From Mycogone perniciosa (Eukaryota; Ascomycota; Sordariomycetes; Hypocreales; Hypocreaceae), in NCBI GenBank assembly GCA_025331125.1, contig JAOALB010000043.1:1-64000 (forward strand): DNA of 64,000 nucleotides. The letters are read 5' to 3'. Position numbers and translations under genes: made by a program. Every line of letters starts with the position of its first letter. The stretch's first letter is position 1. This document shows positions 44,108 through 57,383 of this stretch, in pieces. The notes beneath the pieces are model-generated. The model did not search any database, was not told the DNA's origin, and worked only from the letters and a program-made list of their open reading frames with translations.

Positions 44108-44606
44108 CTTGAGTGTACGAGTGCAAGAGGTTGAGAAGAGGGAAAAGAAAACGAAGTGGCCCTTTGGAGATGGATGCCTGTTGATAGGTAGTCTCAGGTT
44201 CAAGGTCCAGGTTGAAGCAATGGCTTGTCTGGAGAAATGCTTCAGCCAATTAAATCGCTTCGATCATAGCCCCTCTTACGTTATCTGGATTAAGCCGTAA
44301 ATTATGCAGTGTGAAACACAGAGACGTGAAGACTAAGCCTAATAACGAAGTAGAGCTATACCTAAAGAAGTATAGAAGCGCATCTTTTGTTCGCCGACAG
44401 GGACTAGAAATGTTAACACGCTGGAACTTATTCAAGTCGCCGTTCCTCTCTCAATGTCGAGATATCCTTTCTCCCTCTAACCTTTGTTCACCTCACATTG
44501 AGTCTATAACATTTTACCGGCCGAGAAGGGAGACTCGCGCGTTGCCTTTCTATTTTGATTCCTTCTTTTCTATAAAGCTCCCCGTAGCTGGGCAGCCAAA
44601 TCTGCC
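44108..44606. promoter_or_regulatory. Shared divergent promoter region of Prp2 and Scj1
   Basis: 499 bases separate the two divergent start codons. It must hold both promoters unless one lies inside a transcribed region. No specific sites were identified. Confidence 0.5.
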
Positions 44607-45960
44607 ATGTTAATCCACGGGACGATACTCATCGTCTTGTTGGCTCTGGTCCAGCTTGCGCTTTGCGCCGAGGACTACTACAAGGTCTGATAATGTGCCG
44701 ACCTGTTGGCGCATATGAAAGCTGACTTGAGTTAGATCCTGGGAGTCGATAGGAAGGCTTCAGAAAAACAGCTCAAGTCCGCCTACCGTCAACTCTCCAA
44801 GAAATTCCACCCGGATAAGAACCCGTGCGCTTCCCTTCTTCACACCCTTCAAGTCATATCTCTAACAGGCGCTTCCTCACAGTGGCGATGAGACAGCACA
44901 TGACAAGTTCGTCCAAGTTGCCGAAGCGTATGAGATCCTGAGCGACTCCGAGACTCGCCAGATCTACGACCGCCACGGCCACGAGGGCGTCAAATCCCAC
45001 CGTCAACACGGCGGCGGCGGCGGTGGCGGCGGACAAGACCCCTTTGATCTTTTCAGCAGATTCTTCGGCGGCCACGGCCACTTTGGCAGATCAAGCCGAG
45101 AACCTCGTGGTAACAACGTCGAAGTCCGTGTCGAAATCTCCCTCCGTGACTTTTACAACGGCGCTACGACCGAGTTCCAGTGGGACAAGCAACATATTTG
45201 CGAGACGTGCGGTGGCTCAGGTAGTGCGGATGGAAAGGTTGACAATTGTAATGTCTGCGGCGGACACGGTATCAGGATTGTCAAGCAGCAGCTTGCGCCA
45301 GGCATGTTCCAGCAGATGCAGATCCGCTGTGACGCTTGTGGCGGTTCGGGCAAGACGATCAAGAACAAGTGCCATGTGTGCCACGGTAACCGCGTGGAGC
45401 GCAAGAAGACAACGGTCACCCTTACGGTCGAGCGGGGCGTCGCCAGGAACTCAAAGGTAGTGTTCGAGAACGAGGCTGATCAAAGCCCAGACTGGATCGC
45501 CGGAGACCTCGTTGTGAATCTAGGAGAGAAGGCTCCTTCGCATGATAACAACCCTGACCAAGTTGACGGTGCATTCTTCCGGCGCAAAGGCGACGACTTG
45601 TACTGGACGGAAGTTCTCTCCCTGCGGGAGGCCTGGATGGGCGGCTGGACCCGCAACCTCACCCACCTTGACAAGCACGTCGTGCGCCTAGGCCGCAAGC
45701 GCGGAGAAGTTGTTCAGAGTGGACATATTGAGACTGTGTCAGGCGAAGGAATGCCTAAGTGGCACGAAGACGGCGACAGCGTCTACCACAACACCGAGTT
45801 TGGCAACCTGTACGTGACGTACGAGGTCATCCTACCCGATCAGATGGACAAGACCATGGAGAAGGAATTCTGGGCTCTGTGGGAGAAATGGCGGGCGAAG
45901 AAGGGCGTTGATTTGCACAAGGACAGCGGACGGCCAGATGTGCCGCATGATGAGTTATGA
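44607..45960 (+). CDS. scj1: ER-lumenal DnaJ chaperone Scj1
   Basis: Three exons (44607-44684, 44736-44824, 44883-45960; introns 50 and 58 nt) encode 414 residues. Scj1 is a J-protein partner of the Hsp70 Kar2/BiP in ER folding and degradation. A signal peptide (residues 1-21, LIVLLALVQLALC) leads into the J domain (DYYKILGVD..., HPD in KKFHPDKN), then a glycine-rich linker, the zinc-finger region with CETCGGSG, CNVCGGHG, CDACGGSG and CHVCHGNR, and the C-terminal substrate-binding region. The protein ends in HDEL, the ER retrieval signal, which fixes the compartment. The first intron has an unusual GTCTGA donor, but the junction YYK/ILGVD is exact. Confidence 0.93.
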
Positions 45961-46378
45961 TGTAAACACAGATACTACGGGGGTCATGAAGGGCTATGTA
46001 TGTTTTGAACGCAAAAAAGGATAGACATGGGAAATTTCGTCGTATATAAAATTTTCCATCTTGATTGCCTTTTCGTGTGGTCTCATGCTTTCTACGTCTT
46101 TAATGCAAACCATCCCCTTTGAAGACTGAAATCATCCACCTCCCTTACAAGACACCCCTCCATGCAACATTAATGCCTCCAATGCCTCACCTGGATCAAG
46201 CACTTGTTTTCTTTATAAGGAGACTGTAAAAAATATAGATAACTCCTTATTCACAGTAATCGTAGCCTTGCCATCTGTATGATGAATCCAAACCATTTAT
46301 GAAATAACTTGCAACTGACAGAGTAAGAAACAAAGAAACCAGATCATTATCGTATCTTCATCATAGATCATGTCATCA
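45961..46378. other. Convergent intergenic region
   Basis: 3' flanks of Scj1 and the DUF3824 gene. Nothing else seen. Confidence 0.45.
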
Positions 46379-49300
46379 TCACCTCCGTTTGCGATGTCTC
46401 CTGTCCCCCGCATCACCATCTTCTATTTCGTTGCGCCCATCATCCCTGCCTTTGCCCTTGATCGGTTCACTACCTGCCTGTCCCAACAAGCCCTCACCAA
46501 GAACCTCGCCCAGCACCCCTATCCAGCTGCGTTGTCCCTCGAGCGCTCCAGTCACATGCCTGACCAACCTTTCTACCCTTTCTTGATCGGCATCGCTTAT
46601 TTGCCATGCACCTTGAACATCCCAGTCACCAGATCGCCGTGGCTGACGATGGAACTCGCCACTCCTGTTTGTCCACCGGTTTCTCTTGGCCTCACTTCCA
46701 TCCAACGGTCTACCCTGTGAGTCAAAACGGTCAGGCAGATCTTCAATATCTTGCTCCGAATCGGAGTTATGATGCCCACGGCCGTGATTATCCTTAATTG
46801 GGCGGTCATGAGTTGTGTCAGATGATCTTCGGCGACGTACAACGGGTCGGTTAGAGGCGTTTTCACGATGCTTGTCGCCAGACTCATCTTCTGATTGAGA
46901 ACTTTCAGACTCCACGACCTGAATTTGTTCCCTCCTATGCCTTTCCATAGTCCTGGAGCTTTTCGGTGATAGAGGAACAAATGAGACTGACTTGGCTACA
47001 TGGGAAGATACATCGACAGGAATTTCAACAGGGTGAGGTGTGCGAGGCGGTCTTATGGCATCTAGTTCAATAGTCAGTCTCTCTACTCCCGCCTCTCAAA
47101 AATAAAAGCCCGCAACAGTACGATTCAACGCACCCTCAGGTTGCCTACCCGTGTGATTGGGGTGGCTTCTGGAAAGGTCACTCACATGATCTGGCGGGAA
47201 GTGGCCACCCACCGGAGGAGGTCCCGGCTGAAGAGGCGCAGGTGGAGGTGCAGGGCCAGTGGTATGAGGTGGTGGACCAGCCGGAGGAGGCGCAAAACCA
47301 GCCGCCCCGGATACAGTCACCGGTGGTGGTGGAGGTGGTCCGGAAGACTGTGGGGGTGGTCCTGGAGGTGGTCCTGGAGGAGGTGGCGGCCCAGCAGGCG
47401 GAGGTGGAGGCGCATATCCGGTGTAGTCTTGAGGCATGTAAGGCTGGTATTCACGGGGCGGTGGGACACTGTGGTCATGGTAAGGTGCATAGCCTTGGCC
47501 TCCTGGTGCAGAACCTGGTGTTGTGGGATAAGGAGGGTAATAGGCACCACCAGAAGCAGTAGGTGGTGAGTGTGGGCGGTTGTCATCAAAGTATCCTCCG
47601 TTTGGAGGACCATCACTATCGCCTGTAATCTCATTGTCAGCGTCAGACAACTCATGTGTCGAACCAAAGGGCATCCTCACGTCTCCCTTCGTGCTCTCGC
47701 TCCCTCGATCGCTTCTCCCTTGCTCGTCTTTCCTTCTCTCTCTCCTTTCTATCTTTATATTCTTTGATTCCGATGGCTGCTGCCCCAGCGGCCGCCATAT
47801 TCCTTAGTCGACTCCTGCTTCTCTTTCGTTCTTCATCCGATCCAGTGGAGGAGGATGATCGTGATCGTTCACGTCTTCTACGTCGTCTTCGTCGCCTTTC
47901 CTCAGCCTCCGACTCATAACCTTGTCTGGAGGGAGACCGTGGTCCCGGGTGTAAAGGGTCGTGACCGTACTCAACTAGGCCTAGCTCAGGATCAGCCCCG
48001 GCTTCCGAATGAAGGGATCTGGCCCTCGACCTGCTCCTACTCCTGCTCCTGCTCTGCGAACCTCCTCTATACGAGCTGCGATCATCATCACTAACACCAC
48101 GAGAGGTCGAAGCCTCTCTTTCCTTCTTCTTGTCGCGGTGATCCTTCCATAATTTGCCGGCTACTCCGGCAACAGTCGCGGCTCCAGCAAGCTCAGCACC
48201 ACGGCGAAGCTTAGACTTGCTACGAGACCGACTGCCATGTCGAGAATGGCTTCCATGTCGAGAACGAGACTGAGACTTTTTGCGGAAGTGATTCACGACG
48301 CCTGCTGTTGCAGCAGTGCCTAGAGCTGCTTTGGCAAAGGTTGAGATGCTGCGCCGGCGGCTGCGAGGGCGAGAGCGAGATCGGGAGTGTTCTGATGCAG
48401 AGGAATAGTATTCTCGTGTCCGGCTTCGTCCTCGGCTCCTTTCTTCCTTCTCAATCTTGCTGGCTTGGTGATATTTGACGGCGCCGGCTGCAGCAAGAGC
48501 TACGGCAGCGAGTCCCAAGCCCTTTTTGAGTGTAGAATGGTGATCGGGGGATTCCCGTCCATCACGCCAGCGGTCCTCATAGGCGCTATGGGCACGTTTG
48601 ATGGCCTCAGTTCCGAGAGCTCCCAACGCCGCACCAGCAAGGATCTTCTTGCCACGATTTTCAGGGAGGTCGCCATACTCGTCGCGACGGCTGGATAGCA
48701 GAGCGCTAATGCCAGCGCCAGCGATAGCACCCTCTGCCAGATGTCGTTTATGGTGGTGTTCAGGGCTTTCACTGCGATCACGGCGGACAGTGCGACGGGA
48801 GTAGTAATATTCGTCATCATCGCTGTGATAGTCATCTCGCCGATGGCGATGCTCGCGACCACCTCGATAAGGGCCAACTTCGCGTCTCTCGTGACGATAG
48901 TAGTACTCCTCATCGTATGGAACACGGGCCATTTCACGGTTACGCTCAGCCTCCCGCTCTCTAAGGACGATAACACCAGGTTCTTGTCGGGGAAGGACGA
49001 TTTGCTGTGGCGCGGCCTCCTGGACGATGATCTTTTGCTCCGGAGCTCGCTGGCGGACGATGACAGGGGAAGACGGTGGCTCGGGTTCCCTGTAGTACTC
49101 GGTTTCCTTGCGATATCGTTCAACCTCATGGCCATGTGCATCGTCATAGCGCTCTTCGACTCTCTTCTCGACCCTTATTTCGTCATCATGGCGGTCATAA
49201 CGGGAGCGTCGATCCCAGTCGCGGTCGGGCTCCCGCCGCTCCTCGCGTTCATAGACGACGGTACGAGAACGATCGCCGCCCTCGGGGTCAAAGGCTGAGC

Positions 49301-49553
49301 GCGGCCGGTCCGGAATGTATGCGCGCTCCCGTCGTTCATACTCAACAACATCATCGGCTGTGCGTCCATGGCCGCCGGAATAGCGCGAGCGACGGTCATC
49401 ATCCATCTCGACAAGCTTTTCAGTGCGTTCGTAGCGATCGCCTCGGGGGTTCACCTTGTATCGAGTCACAGTGGTGCTCTTGTAGCGCTCATCATCAGAG
49501 GAATCGTCGCGACGTTCCCGGTAGACACGGGAGGTTCGATAAGAGTCGCCCAT
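46379..49553 (-). CDS. DUF3824 family glycine-zipper/RS-rich protein
   Basis: Three exons (49553-47681, 47622-47134, 47061-46379; introns 58 and 72 nt with CTGAC branch sites) encode 1014 residues. The N-terminal 260 residues are charged (RRDDSSDDERYKSTTVTRY, several acid/arginine runs). Then come repeated short hydrophobic Gly/Ala segments set in RS-type sequence: EGAIAGAGISALL, KILAGAALGALGTEA, GLGLAAVALAAAGAV, AKAALGTAATAGVV, AELAGAATVAGVAG, MAAAGAAAIGIKEY. A Pro-rich part with GGYFDDNRPHSPP and long polyproline follows, and a charged tail ends the protein. These features are those of fungal DUF3824 proteins, large and of unknown role. All junctions close in frame. Confidence 0.85.
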
Positions 49554-51255
49554 GACAGCCGGCCTTGCTCTGTCTTTAAGCGACGACGGGCGAGTGACTG
49601 ACTGTCTGAGGCAAAGGAGGGGGGAGAAACAAACGAAAGGTGGGCGAAGGGATGACGCAGGAGATGTGGCAGCCCTGGGGGAGAGATGGCTGAAGTGAAA
49701 AGGAGGCTGGGCGAAGGTCTAGACGGGAGGCACGGAGTAGCAACGTTCTCAATGCAGTATAACGTCAGTACAGTACAAATAGAAATAGCACATCCATCTG
49801 CTAGCGGGTTTTGTTGGTGGGAGCAGCTGATGAAGGTCTTGGAAGTGAGTGGGTTGAGGTGGGAAGAGGAGGAGGAGGTGGGGGAGGGGGAGGGGCAGAA
49901 AAGGCAAGATGCCGGCTTTTTGCTATGTCATATCTTATGTACAAACCCGACCAGACTCACTCTAATTCCGTGCTACTATGTATGGAATACGGAGCTAGCT
50001 ACTTCGTACAGAGTAAGCAACGTGCTTACACGACTCGCTGAATCAGTTTTTCTTAATTTATGTATTTCCTTTACGGCTTCCATCCGTCTCTATTGCTGCT
50101 ATGTTGGCCCAATGCCAAGGGCGTTGAGAGCCAAGACAAGGACTGCCTACTAATGTATGGACCAAGCCACCATCTCGCCCGAACAGGCTGCCAATCCGCT
50201 CTCTCTGTCAGTCAGTTTGTCTGTCTGTCTCTCTCGCCAAGTATTAATATGCCTACACATGTCTGCAGTAATACAGCATACATATACATACATACATAAG
50301 TCCAACTGCGCCTCACAGTACGAACCAATACAGTATAGCAATGCATGGTCTGTCCCCCACCCCTTCACCCCAAAATCAGAAAAGGGAAGAAAAAACCTCC
50401 TTCGGTCACCTGCATCCAGTCTACGATCCATCTGGAAGAAACCAGCAAAGAAAAAAAACGCCTTGTGACCAGGCAGAACCCGTGGCGCGGGGCCAGCAGT
50501 CGCAGGAACCACGAGGGCCAATGTCGCAGACACACAGCCCAACGGGCGTCTCAGCCTCATTGCATTCCATTCACTTCTCGAAGGGCCTCCGCTTTGACGT
50601 TTACCTACCTTGGCACATAATGATGGGTCATTTGTAACGACTCATTAGTAGTAGTACCTAAACCTGCTGCCTTGAGAGTTTCTCATCCGCGGATGAATCG
50701 CCTCGCGCCGTTCCGCACTAGGCCCTATAGGAACTTGGAATGTTGGGATGCGCGAGAATGTCGTCATAGCCTCGATAGCACGATAAGTGCGGTGATGGTG
50801 ATCGCAGCGGGCATTTCAACAGGCTCGCCCCACCAGATGTAGCATTTAAAGCCTCTGCAAAGTACGAAATACGCGGTAGCGCATGCAGAAAAACGGGGTG
50901 CCTTGCTTTCGTGCATGCAGTTGATAGCATGCATCTAGTACGGAGTACGGTGCAGTGCGAAGTACTACTAGACATTATGGTTAGGTGTCATGAAGCCCAA
51001 CCTCAAATGGGTTCGACGCCACGACCAGAGCCGCTCGAAGCCGACAATGCCGGCGGATTTACTTGCCCATGACGACACTTCTCTATCGGAATGGCTTATT
51101 GATACCCTGATTTCCCTATCCTTGGAATTCGATACTACGTATATATGTATAAAGACAAATGACAAATACCCTAGCGCCAACTCCACCCTTCTGTCCAACT
51201 TCTAGTCACTTTTATACATTCGGAGTGCACACGTCTCTCTGTTCGTCGTGAAATT
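49554..51255. other. Intergenic region, DUF3824 promoter to Erv41 3' end
   Basis: About 1.7 kb. A TACGGAGTAC copy occurs near 50939-50949. Low-complexity purine runs at about 49860-49900 and CT/GT runs at about 50205-50235. No gene is supported. Confidence 0.45.
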
Positions 51256-52501
51256 CTACTCATCGTATCCTTGCTTGTTTCCCAAAACACCCACGCCGCC
51301 GTTGCTCCTCCGTCTTTTGCCAATCACCTCCTTAAGCCACTCGGTCAACGTAAATCCCCAGTGGCCAGTCACCATAACTCCACTGAGAATGTTGATGAGC
51401 TTGATGAAGAAAGTCAAGATGCCAACCCGGCTCTCCTCTACCGAAAGCAAGATAGGCTCGATATCGTATTTGAAGAAGATGCCTGGAATCTGTTGATCCG
51501 AGATCTTTTTGCTGTGCTCAGTCACAGCATACTGGTTGGTAGAAATCGTACTGGACCCAACAGTGTACACGGTAGGGACAACCGAGAGATAATATTGGAA
51601 CTTGTGGAAGTTAAAATCCGCGGTGTTGACAGTGCGGTCGAGAGGGTTGACGAGCGAGGGATAGAAAGCTCCGTAGGACAACTCAGAGATGATGTGGGAA
51701 AAGTTGAACCCTGAAAACATGGTTAGACATCATCACTCAGCATAGAAAGGGTGGGAGAGGCGTGTGTTTTGCTTACTGCTATGGTCCAGATGGTCGCCCA
51801 TCGCCGTGTAACCGTGGCCTCTAGCCGTGATGTGAAAGTCTCCTTGGACCTTGTTCAGGTCCAAACTTCCCCAAAGGCGACAGCTATCCGGGGTGCCCTT
51901 GAGTCTCGGTGTTCGCGCCCACTTTGGCCTCTTGTGACTAAGCGCCACAATGTCGTGCACATGTTCCTCCCCAAACCCTTCGTCATGCTCCGCGTATTGG
52001 TGCCACCCGGCCCCGGTGTCGAGCTGGCCATTGGCATTCTTGCCCAGCTTGTGAATCCCCTTCCCATCGTCCCACTGGCTCCAGCTCGTCGGGTCGCGTA
52101 CAAGTAGTTCGGAAGCAAGGATGCGGTCTCCCGCGGCATCTTGCACGTTGACGTGCAGATCTTGGCATTGCATCTTCACCACGATATCGAGGTTGATTTG
52201 CATGTCGTGGCCAACGCCCCTCTCGACAGCAAAGTTATGGGACTCGGAGCCGCGCCACCACCGCGCTACCTCGCCCCAGATGAAGAAGAAGGAGATGAAG
52301 AGCATGGCCACGGTCCATTTGCCGCCGCCCGAAGTCTTGGTCACATATTGGGGTTTGGATTTGGCTGGCACAATGTCAATTGAAAGCCTGGAGGTCAATT
52401 GAGTAGACCACAAACATACAGAATGCATCAAAGGCGCTCACAATGCCACCACTTGCGCCAAAGTCCTCGTCGTTCAAGTTCTGCTTCTCGAACCCGTTCA
52501 T
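51256..52501 (-). CDS. erv41: COPII vesicle cargo protein Erv41
   Basis: Three exons (52501-52420, 52364-51777, 51710-51256; introns 55 and 66 nt) encode 374 residues. Erv41 with Erv46 cycles between ER and Golgi and retrieves ER residents that lack KDEL/HDEL. Visible: N-terminal cytosolic stretch with FDAF and KPQYVTKTSGGGKWT, first membrane segment (about 43-60), a large lumenal domain with INLDIVVKMQCQDLHVNVQD and GDFHITARGHGY, then FNFSHIISELSYGAFYPSL restored across intron 2, and YYLSVVPTVY. A second membrane segment (ILTFFIKLINILSGVMVTG) lies before a short cytosolic tail. Topology and motif order match Erv41/ERGIC2. Erv41 and Scj1 are functionally linked through ER protein quality control, but their distance here gives no evidence of co-regulation. 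Confidence 0.92.
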
Positions 52502-54428
52502 CGTGCCGACTTGGACCCGCCTACTTGGGCAGCGCCTTCACAGATCAGATGGGAATTCCAGCGCTTGCGGAGGTATGTGATGGTCGAATTCGCCGGCGAA
52601 ATGATGCTGTCTGGATTGGGGACAAGGGCGCGGAGAAGGCGAACAACCCAATGGTCCTGGGCGAGCTCGAGTTAACGACCTCTCTCGTTACCTCATTCCC
52701 CAATGAGCGCAACTGGTAATCACTGCTGATGTTGTTAGGTTTCTTCTCGATTAGCGGTCCACAGATGATGTTTGTTGGAAAATTGCGTTGAGCGATGCGC
52801 TTGTCGCTGTGTCGTAGGTAGTGGCGCATATGCAGCACCTTGGACCCGCGCGTTCATAAAGGACAACCTGTTCTAGTCTTGTGTGATGATTGGTGGACCT
52901 GCGTCAGCAGGAACAAAGTCGGCCCGGTCATCGGAACTGGTCAGGATTGAGCTGACATAATACAATTGCCATCTGAGGAAAACGAAGACAACAGTGCGGA
53001 GTAAGAAGTACGGAGTACTTATTGACATGATGCATTTTGCAAGCATGATTAATACCGGGGAAATCCCAGGTCCTTGGGGCAATAGAGGCTGGAAGAAGGC
53101 GTTCTGTTCTGTTTGTGAGACGGAGCAAAGCACCGTTACAGACTATTGGTTTGGGGAGTATGTCATGTGTGTTGAGCCCGGGTCAACTTATAAGTCGACG
53201 ATGGAGGATAGGTGATAGTGGTTGGTAGATGAGGACAATACTACTAAAAAACTGGCATTCTCGTCAAATCGCAAGATGAGGATTGTCGCTCCCGTTCCCG
53301 CTCCCGCTCCCGCCGTTGACGTTACCAACAGGGGTTGAAAGGGGTGCAGAGCCCCAAACCACGAGGAAGATCGAAACGCCAAGCAGCTGGCGAATAGGGC
53401 GACAAATCAGGTGCACAACCAAGTCACTTGGCACCGTGGCGCTTGGGGAAGACGCCAAAGAGGGTGATCACCAGATGGACAGATGAAATAAAGGCGTGAT
53501 GTCGCTCTTGAGGGCTAATAGAGTCGGAGTTGCTAGTCGCACCAAGTCTTGCTTGATTGGGAATGAAAAGCAATACGAGTACTACTTCATAGGCGCCGGG
53601 TGATCAATCAAATGGCGATTTTTTTTGGAACTTCAGCGCATTACATAGCCAAAAATAGCCTCACTTTCAGCCAAGCCGCCAACTTTCTCGCCAAGGCATG
53701 ACGCCGTGCCGAACTCCGGGTCCCATTAACAACTCCAGAATGGCAGAACCCTTGAAGTCACAGTGGACTTTGAAGCTAAAGGGCGGGCTGAGCGCCTGGG
53801 GCAAAGAGCTGCAACGCAGATTGTTTGGGAATGTCGAATTGGAGGAGCGGCATTGCAGTAGCAGAGACACTGGCGCTGTGAGAAATGGTGCTTAGCGCCT
53901 GAGAATCAGGTTGCATTGTCGCCGTCGCAGGTATCCTCACGCCGAAATTAGCCGGGGGAGTACATGTTAGTTTTGTAGCTGGACTGCGCCTCAACATTGG
54001 AACCGTTCATTCCGCTCTCCGGAGTCGTATTCTTACTTATGTTATTATGTACATCGCGCAAGCAGGCGTCTGCTTGTGTGGCCCTCCAAGTCATCCCCCC
54101 GTTTCTCCTCCTTCTTCCACCATTTTAACACCATCGCCATCGCCATCGCCATCGCCATCGCCATTGTTGATCTCTCCATCTGCAAAAACACCAACACACA
54201 TTGTCCGCGCCTGTCCTCACCTGTCCTCACCTGCGATATTCGACCCGGAGTCGCCGTTCGCTGCCGAGGATACGCAATTCGACTCTCTGTTATCGTCCGC
54301 CAACGCCAACACGTATGAGTGCTGCTGTCTAGGAAGCCATCCCGTTGATCCACACTCCGCTCATTTCTCCGTCGCTCGCTTGGCCTGTTTATGTCGCTTT
54401 TCACGCTTCTGCGCTCGTCCTCGTCAAC
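52502..54428. other. Divergent region between Erv41 and GH76 gene
   Basis: About 1.9 kb with no supported gene. A TACGGAGTA copy lies near 53009 and a CATCGC hexanucleotide repeat at 54132-54164. Confidence 0.45.
54132..54164. repeat. (CATCGC)n hexanucleotide repeat
   Basis: Five CATCGC units in the likely 5' region of the GH76 gene. Confidence 0.85.
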
Positions 54429-56003
54429 ATGAGATCTCTGCTCAAGTCCGGCGCTTTCGTCGCCCTCTTGTCAGCCGCTGACCTTGCCCGCGCGCAACAG
54501 ACGCCCTTCTCTGTCGCCTCCGATGGTGCGAATCCCTTCAACATCATCATTCACACCTGTTTTCCATGTCCATGCTGAGGACTGACCCTCGTTTTCTTAT
54601 AGATGCCATCAAGCAGACAGCCAAAACGATTGCCTGGGATTTAGTCAGGTACTATCACGGAAACGAGTCTGGTCAGACGCCAGGAATCCTCCCTGGGCCG
54701 CCTCCTGCTGGCCCTTACTACTGGTGGGAAGGCGGTGCCATGTGGGGGACTTTGATTGATTACTGGTTCCTGACCGGTGATTCCACTTACAACGACCTTG
54801 TGATGGCGGCCATGCAGTGGCAGACTGGTCCTGAGAACGCTTTCATGCCACCCAATGTCACGGCTTCCTTGGGAAACGATGATCAAGGGTTCTGGGGCAT
54901 GTCTGCCATGCTGGCTGCCGAAGAGAAGTTCCCCGATCCTCCTTCAGACAAGCCTCAATGGCTTGCCTTGGCGCAGGGTGTCTTCAACAGTCAGGCCGGC
55001 CCCGACCGACATGACACCACATGCAATGGGGGTCTGCGATGGCAAATCCCCTTCACCAACAACGGATACAACTACAAGAACAGTAAGACGGTTACTGGGA
55101 CGGGTTTGCGACGCCGGATGGTTGAGCTAACGTGCTGTAGGTATTGCAAACGGCTGCTTCTTCAATTTGGGCGCGAGACTCGCCCGCTATACCGGAAACC
55201 AGACGTATGCCGACTGGGCCGAGAAGACGTGGGATTGGCTGGCGGCCGTCGGCTTTCTCGATGCCAAAACTTATGCTATTTATGATGGCGGCCATGTCGA
55301 ACACAACTGCACAGACATCAACAAGGCCGAGTTCTCGTACAACAATGCTGTTTGGGCACTTGGTGCGGCCTACATGTTCAACTACGTGAGTCACGTTTGC
55401 TTCAAATCCCCTTGACCGCATTCGCTGACTGTTTGGCAGACCAAGGGTGACCCTAAGTGGCAACAAAGAGTTGATAAACTGATCGACCACGGCCTTGAAA
55501 CTTTCTTCCAGAACAACACTGCCTACGAGCCGTCATGCGAGAGCGTCGGAACCTGCACCACTGACATGTTGTCATTCAAGGGCTACGTCCACCGATGGTA
55601 CTCGACCATGACTCAGCTTGCTCCTTTCACTGCGGCAAAGATATTGCCTGTCCTCCGGACATCGGCAGCAGCAGCTGTTAAGCAATGCACCGGCGGTGAT
55701 TTTGGCCGTCAGTGTGGCTTTAAATGGACGACGGGTGTTTATGACGGCATCACGGGTGTCGGCCAGGAAATGAACGTCCTAGGTGCTGTATCATCTCTTC
55801 TCATTACCACGGCTAGGGCACCTGTGACGGCTGAAACTGGTGGCACCTCCAAGGGTGATCCCAACGCTGGCAAGGGTGCCGACGATTTCCAGAATTACAA
55901 GAAGCCAGTATCAACAGGCGACCAGGCTGGAGCTAGCATCCTGACCATTATCATCTTGGGGTCAGCCTGTGGCATGTTTGGCTGGATGAGCATTGGTGTC
56001 TAG
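54429..56003 (+). CDS. GPI-anchored GH76 mannan endo-1,6-alpha-mannosidase (DFG5/DCW1 type)
   Basis: Four exons (54429-54525, 54603-55082, 55141-55385, 55440-56003; introns 77, 58, 54 nt) encode 461 residues. DFG5/DCW1 enzymes act on GPI-linked glycan and attach wall mannoproteins. A signal peptide covers residues 1-22 (LLKSGAFVALLSAADLARA). The catalytic region has GPYYWWEGGAMWGTLIDYW and the paired aspartates of GNDDQGFWGMSAM (about 150). TCNGGLRWQI, SYNNAVWALGAAY, MLSFKGYVHRW and TTGVYDGITGVGQEMN also match the family. A hydrophobic C-terminus (ILTIIILGSACGMFGW) after a Ser/Thr/Gly segment fits a GPI attachment signal. Splice junctions restore conserved sequence at each site. Confidence 0.93.
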
Positions 56004-57383
56004 AGGGCTCTTTTTTTCGGGAGGGTTGCGCAAAGTTTGACACGTACGGCGTTGGAATGTAATTGGAAATCATCCAACAAGAGTTTTCTGGTTTTTTTCT
56101 TCTCTTTTTTCTATTTCTGTCCTTTTAGTTGCGTTGACGCCCAGACTTAGATCACGAGGGTCACAGTTGTCTTATTCTGGTCGGCCTACAGGCGGGAGAT
56201 ATGCTTGCTTGGCTGCCAGCTGTACAAGATATGGAGGGGGTGGTGATTGGACGGATAAAAAGGTGATGCAGGGCACATCTTTTAGGATTGCACAAGGATG
56301 TGCATTCACAATTGCGGCCTCCTTGGCGGAAACCCGATTGGAGGGTCGGTTTTCCATAATAGAATCATGATCAACAGACATCAGTTAGCCGAGCTGTGCT
56401 GCAGGATACGTATGCATGAGAGCAAGCGAATGTCACGACAATGCAGCAAATGTCACACACCTTGATGGAGAGGTATGCATAGCTACAAATATGAGAGGCG
56501 ACGAGGCTGTGTCCAACTATGGAGACGCTGCAGCACAACTGGAGAATAGGATACACATCACGTCCAACCACCAGTCTTCGTCGAGACACGTTCTCTTCTG
56601 AGGGTTACACAACTTCAAGCCCTTTCGATTTGTCCCCTCAATGTTTTACGCTCGATTTGATGCATAGGTGCCCAGAGCCTCCCCCTCCAACAGGTCCCCA
56701 GCCATATCTAGAAATGAGAGACGCTGCCTGGATGGCTTGACGAATAACAGATAGCTGGACCAAAACCAACCTCCTCATGCTCCTATCTATAGACAAGGCA
56801 ACCGCTTTTCTCCGCCGAGGCAAACTCCCGAGGATGACTTGGCCTTGACCCATGCAACCTATCTGCAGGTCTGTTGCTTTTCAGCCGCCCGACCAGGTTA
56901 ACTGTGACATGTTTTCGGCTGCTATAATAGGCACGGAATCCCCGAAAGCTTGATTTTTGGCAACGGTTGGCAGTTTCCATAAATGGATGAGGCTGCAGAG
57001 TGCACATCTCACCGACTGTGAAGAGGCTCTGTGTCTTCTAACAATTAGTTGATATTCAGCTCAGCTCAGCTTCATGCATTTGTATTTAGTTATACTATTG
57101 CAGGAAAGCGATTTCAGTGTTCTCTTAGGTACTATTACATTACAGCTCTTCTTCACGCTTTCTGTCTTAAGGATAGAGCACTTCCCCAGATGAAGATTTG
57201 GGGGGTTGTGTAAAATCATAGCCGTTCTGGTCTTTCCATATTTCTTGATCAAGAATATTTACCATTTTGCTCAAACATATCTATGATACTTCTCTGATAC
57301 ATCTTTCTCGAGACTTCCTCGCTCGAATACACATATTCCCTTCCTTCTGCGGACTTTCAAGGCCTCCCGGTCGATAGTTCAGA
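56004..57383. other. Intergenic region
   Basis: About 1.4 kb with no supported gene; presumed GH76 3' end and upstream region of the ankyrin/CorA-like gene. Confidence 0.4.

Noticed and set aside
47096..47680. A stand-alone proline-rich protein
   Set aside because: It is exon 2 of the DUF3824 gene; its apparent N-terminus lies in intron 1 and its apparent end in intron 2.
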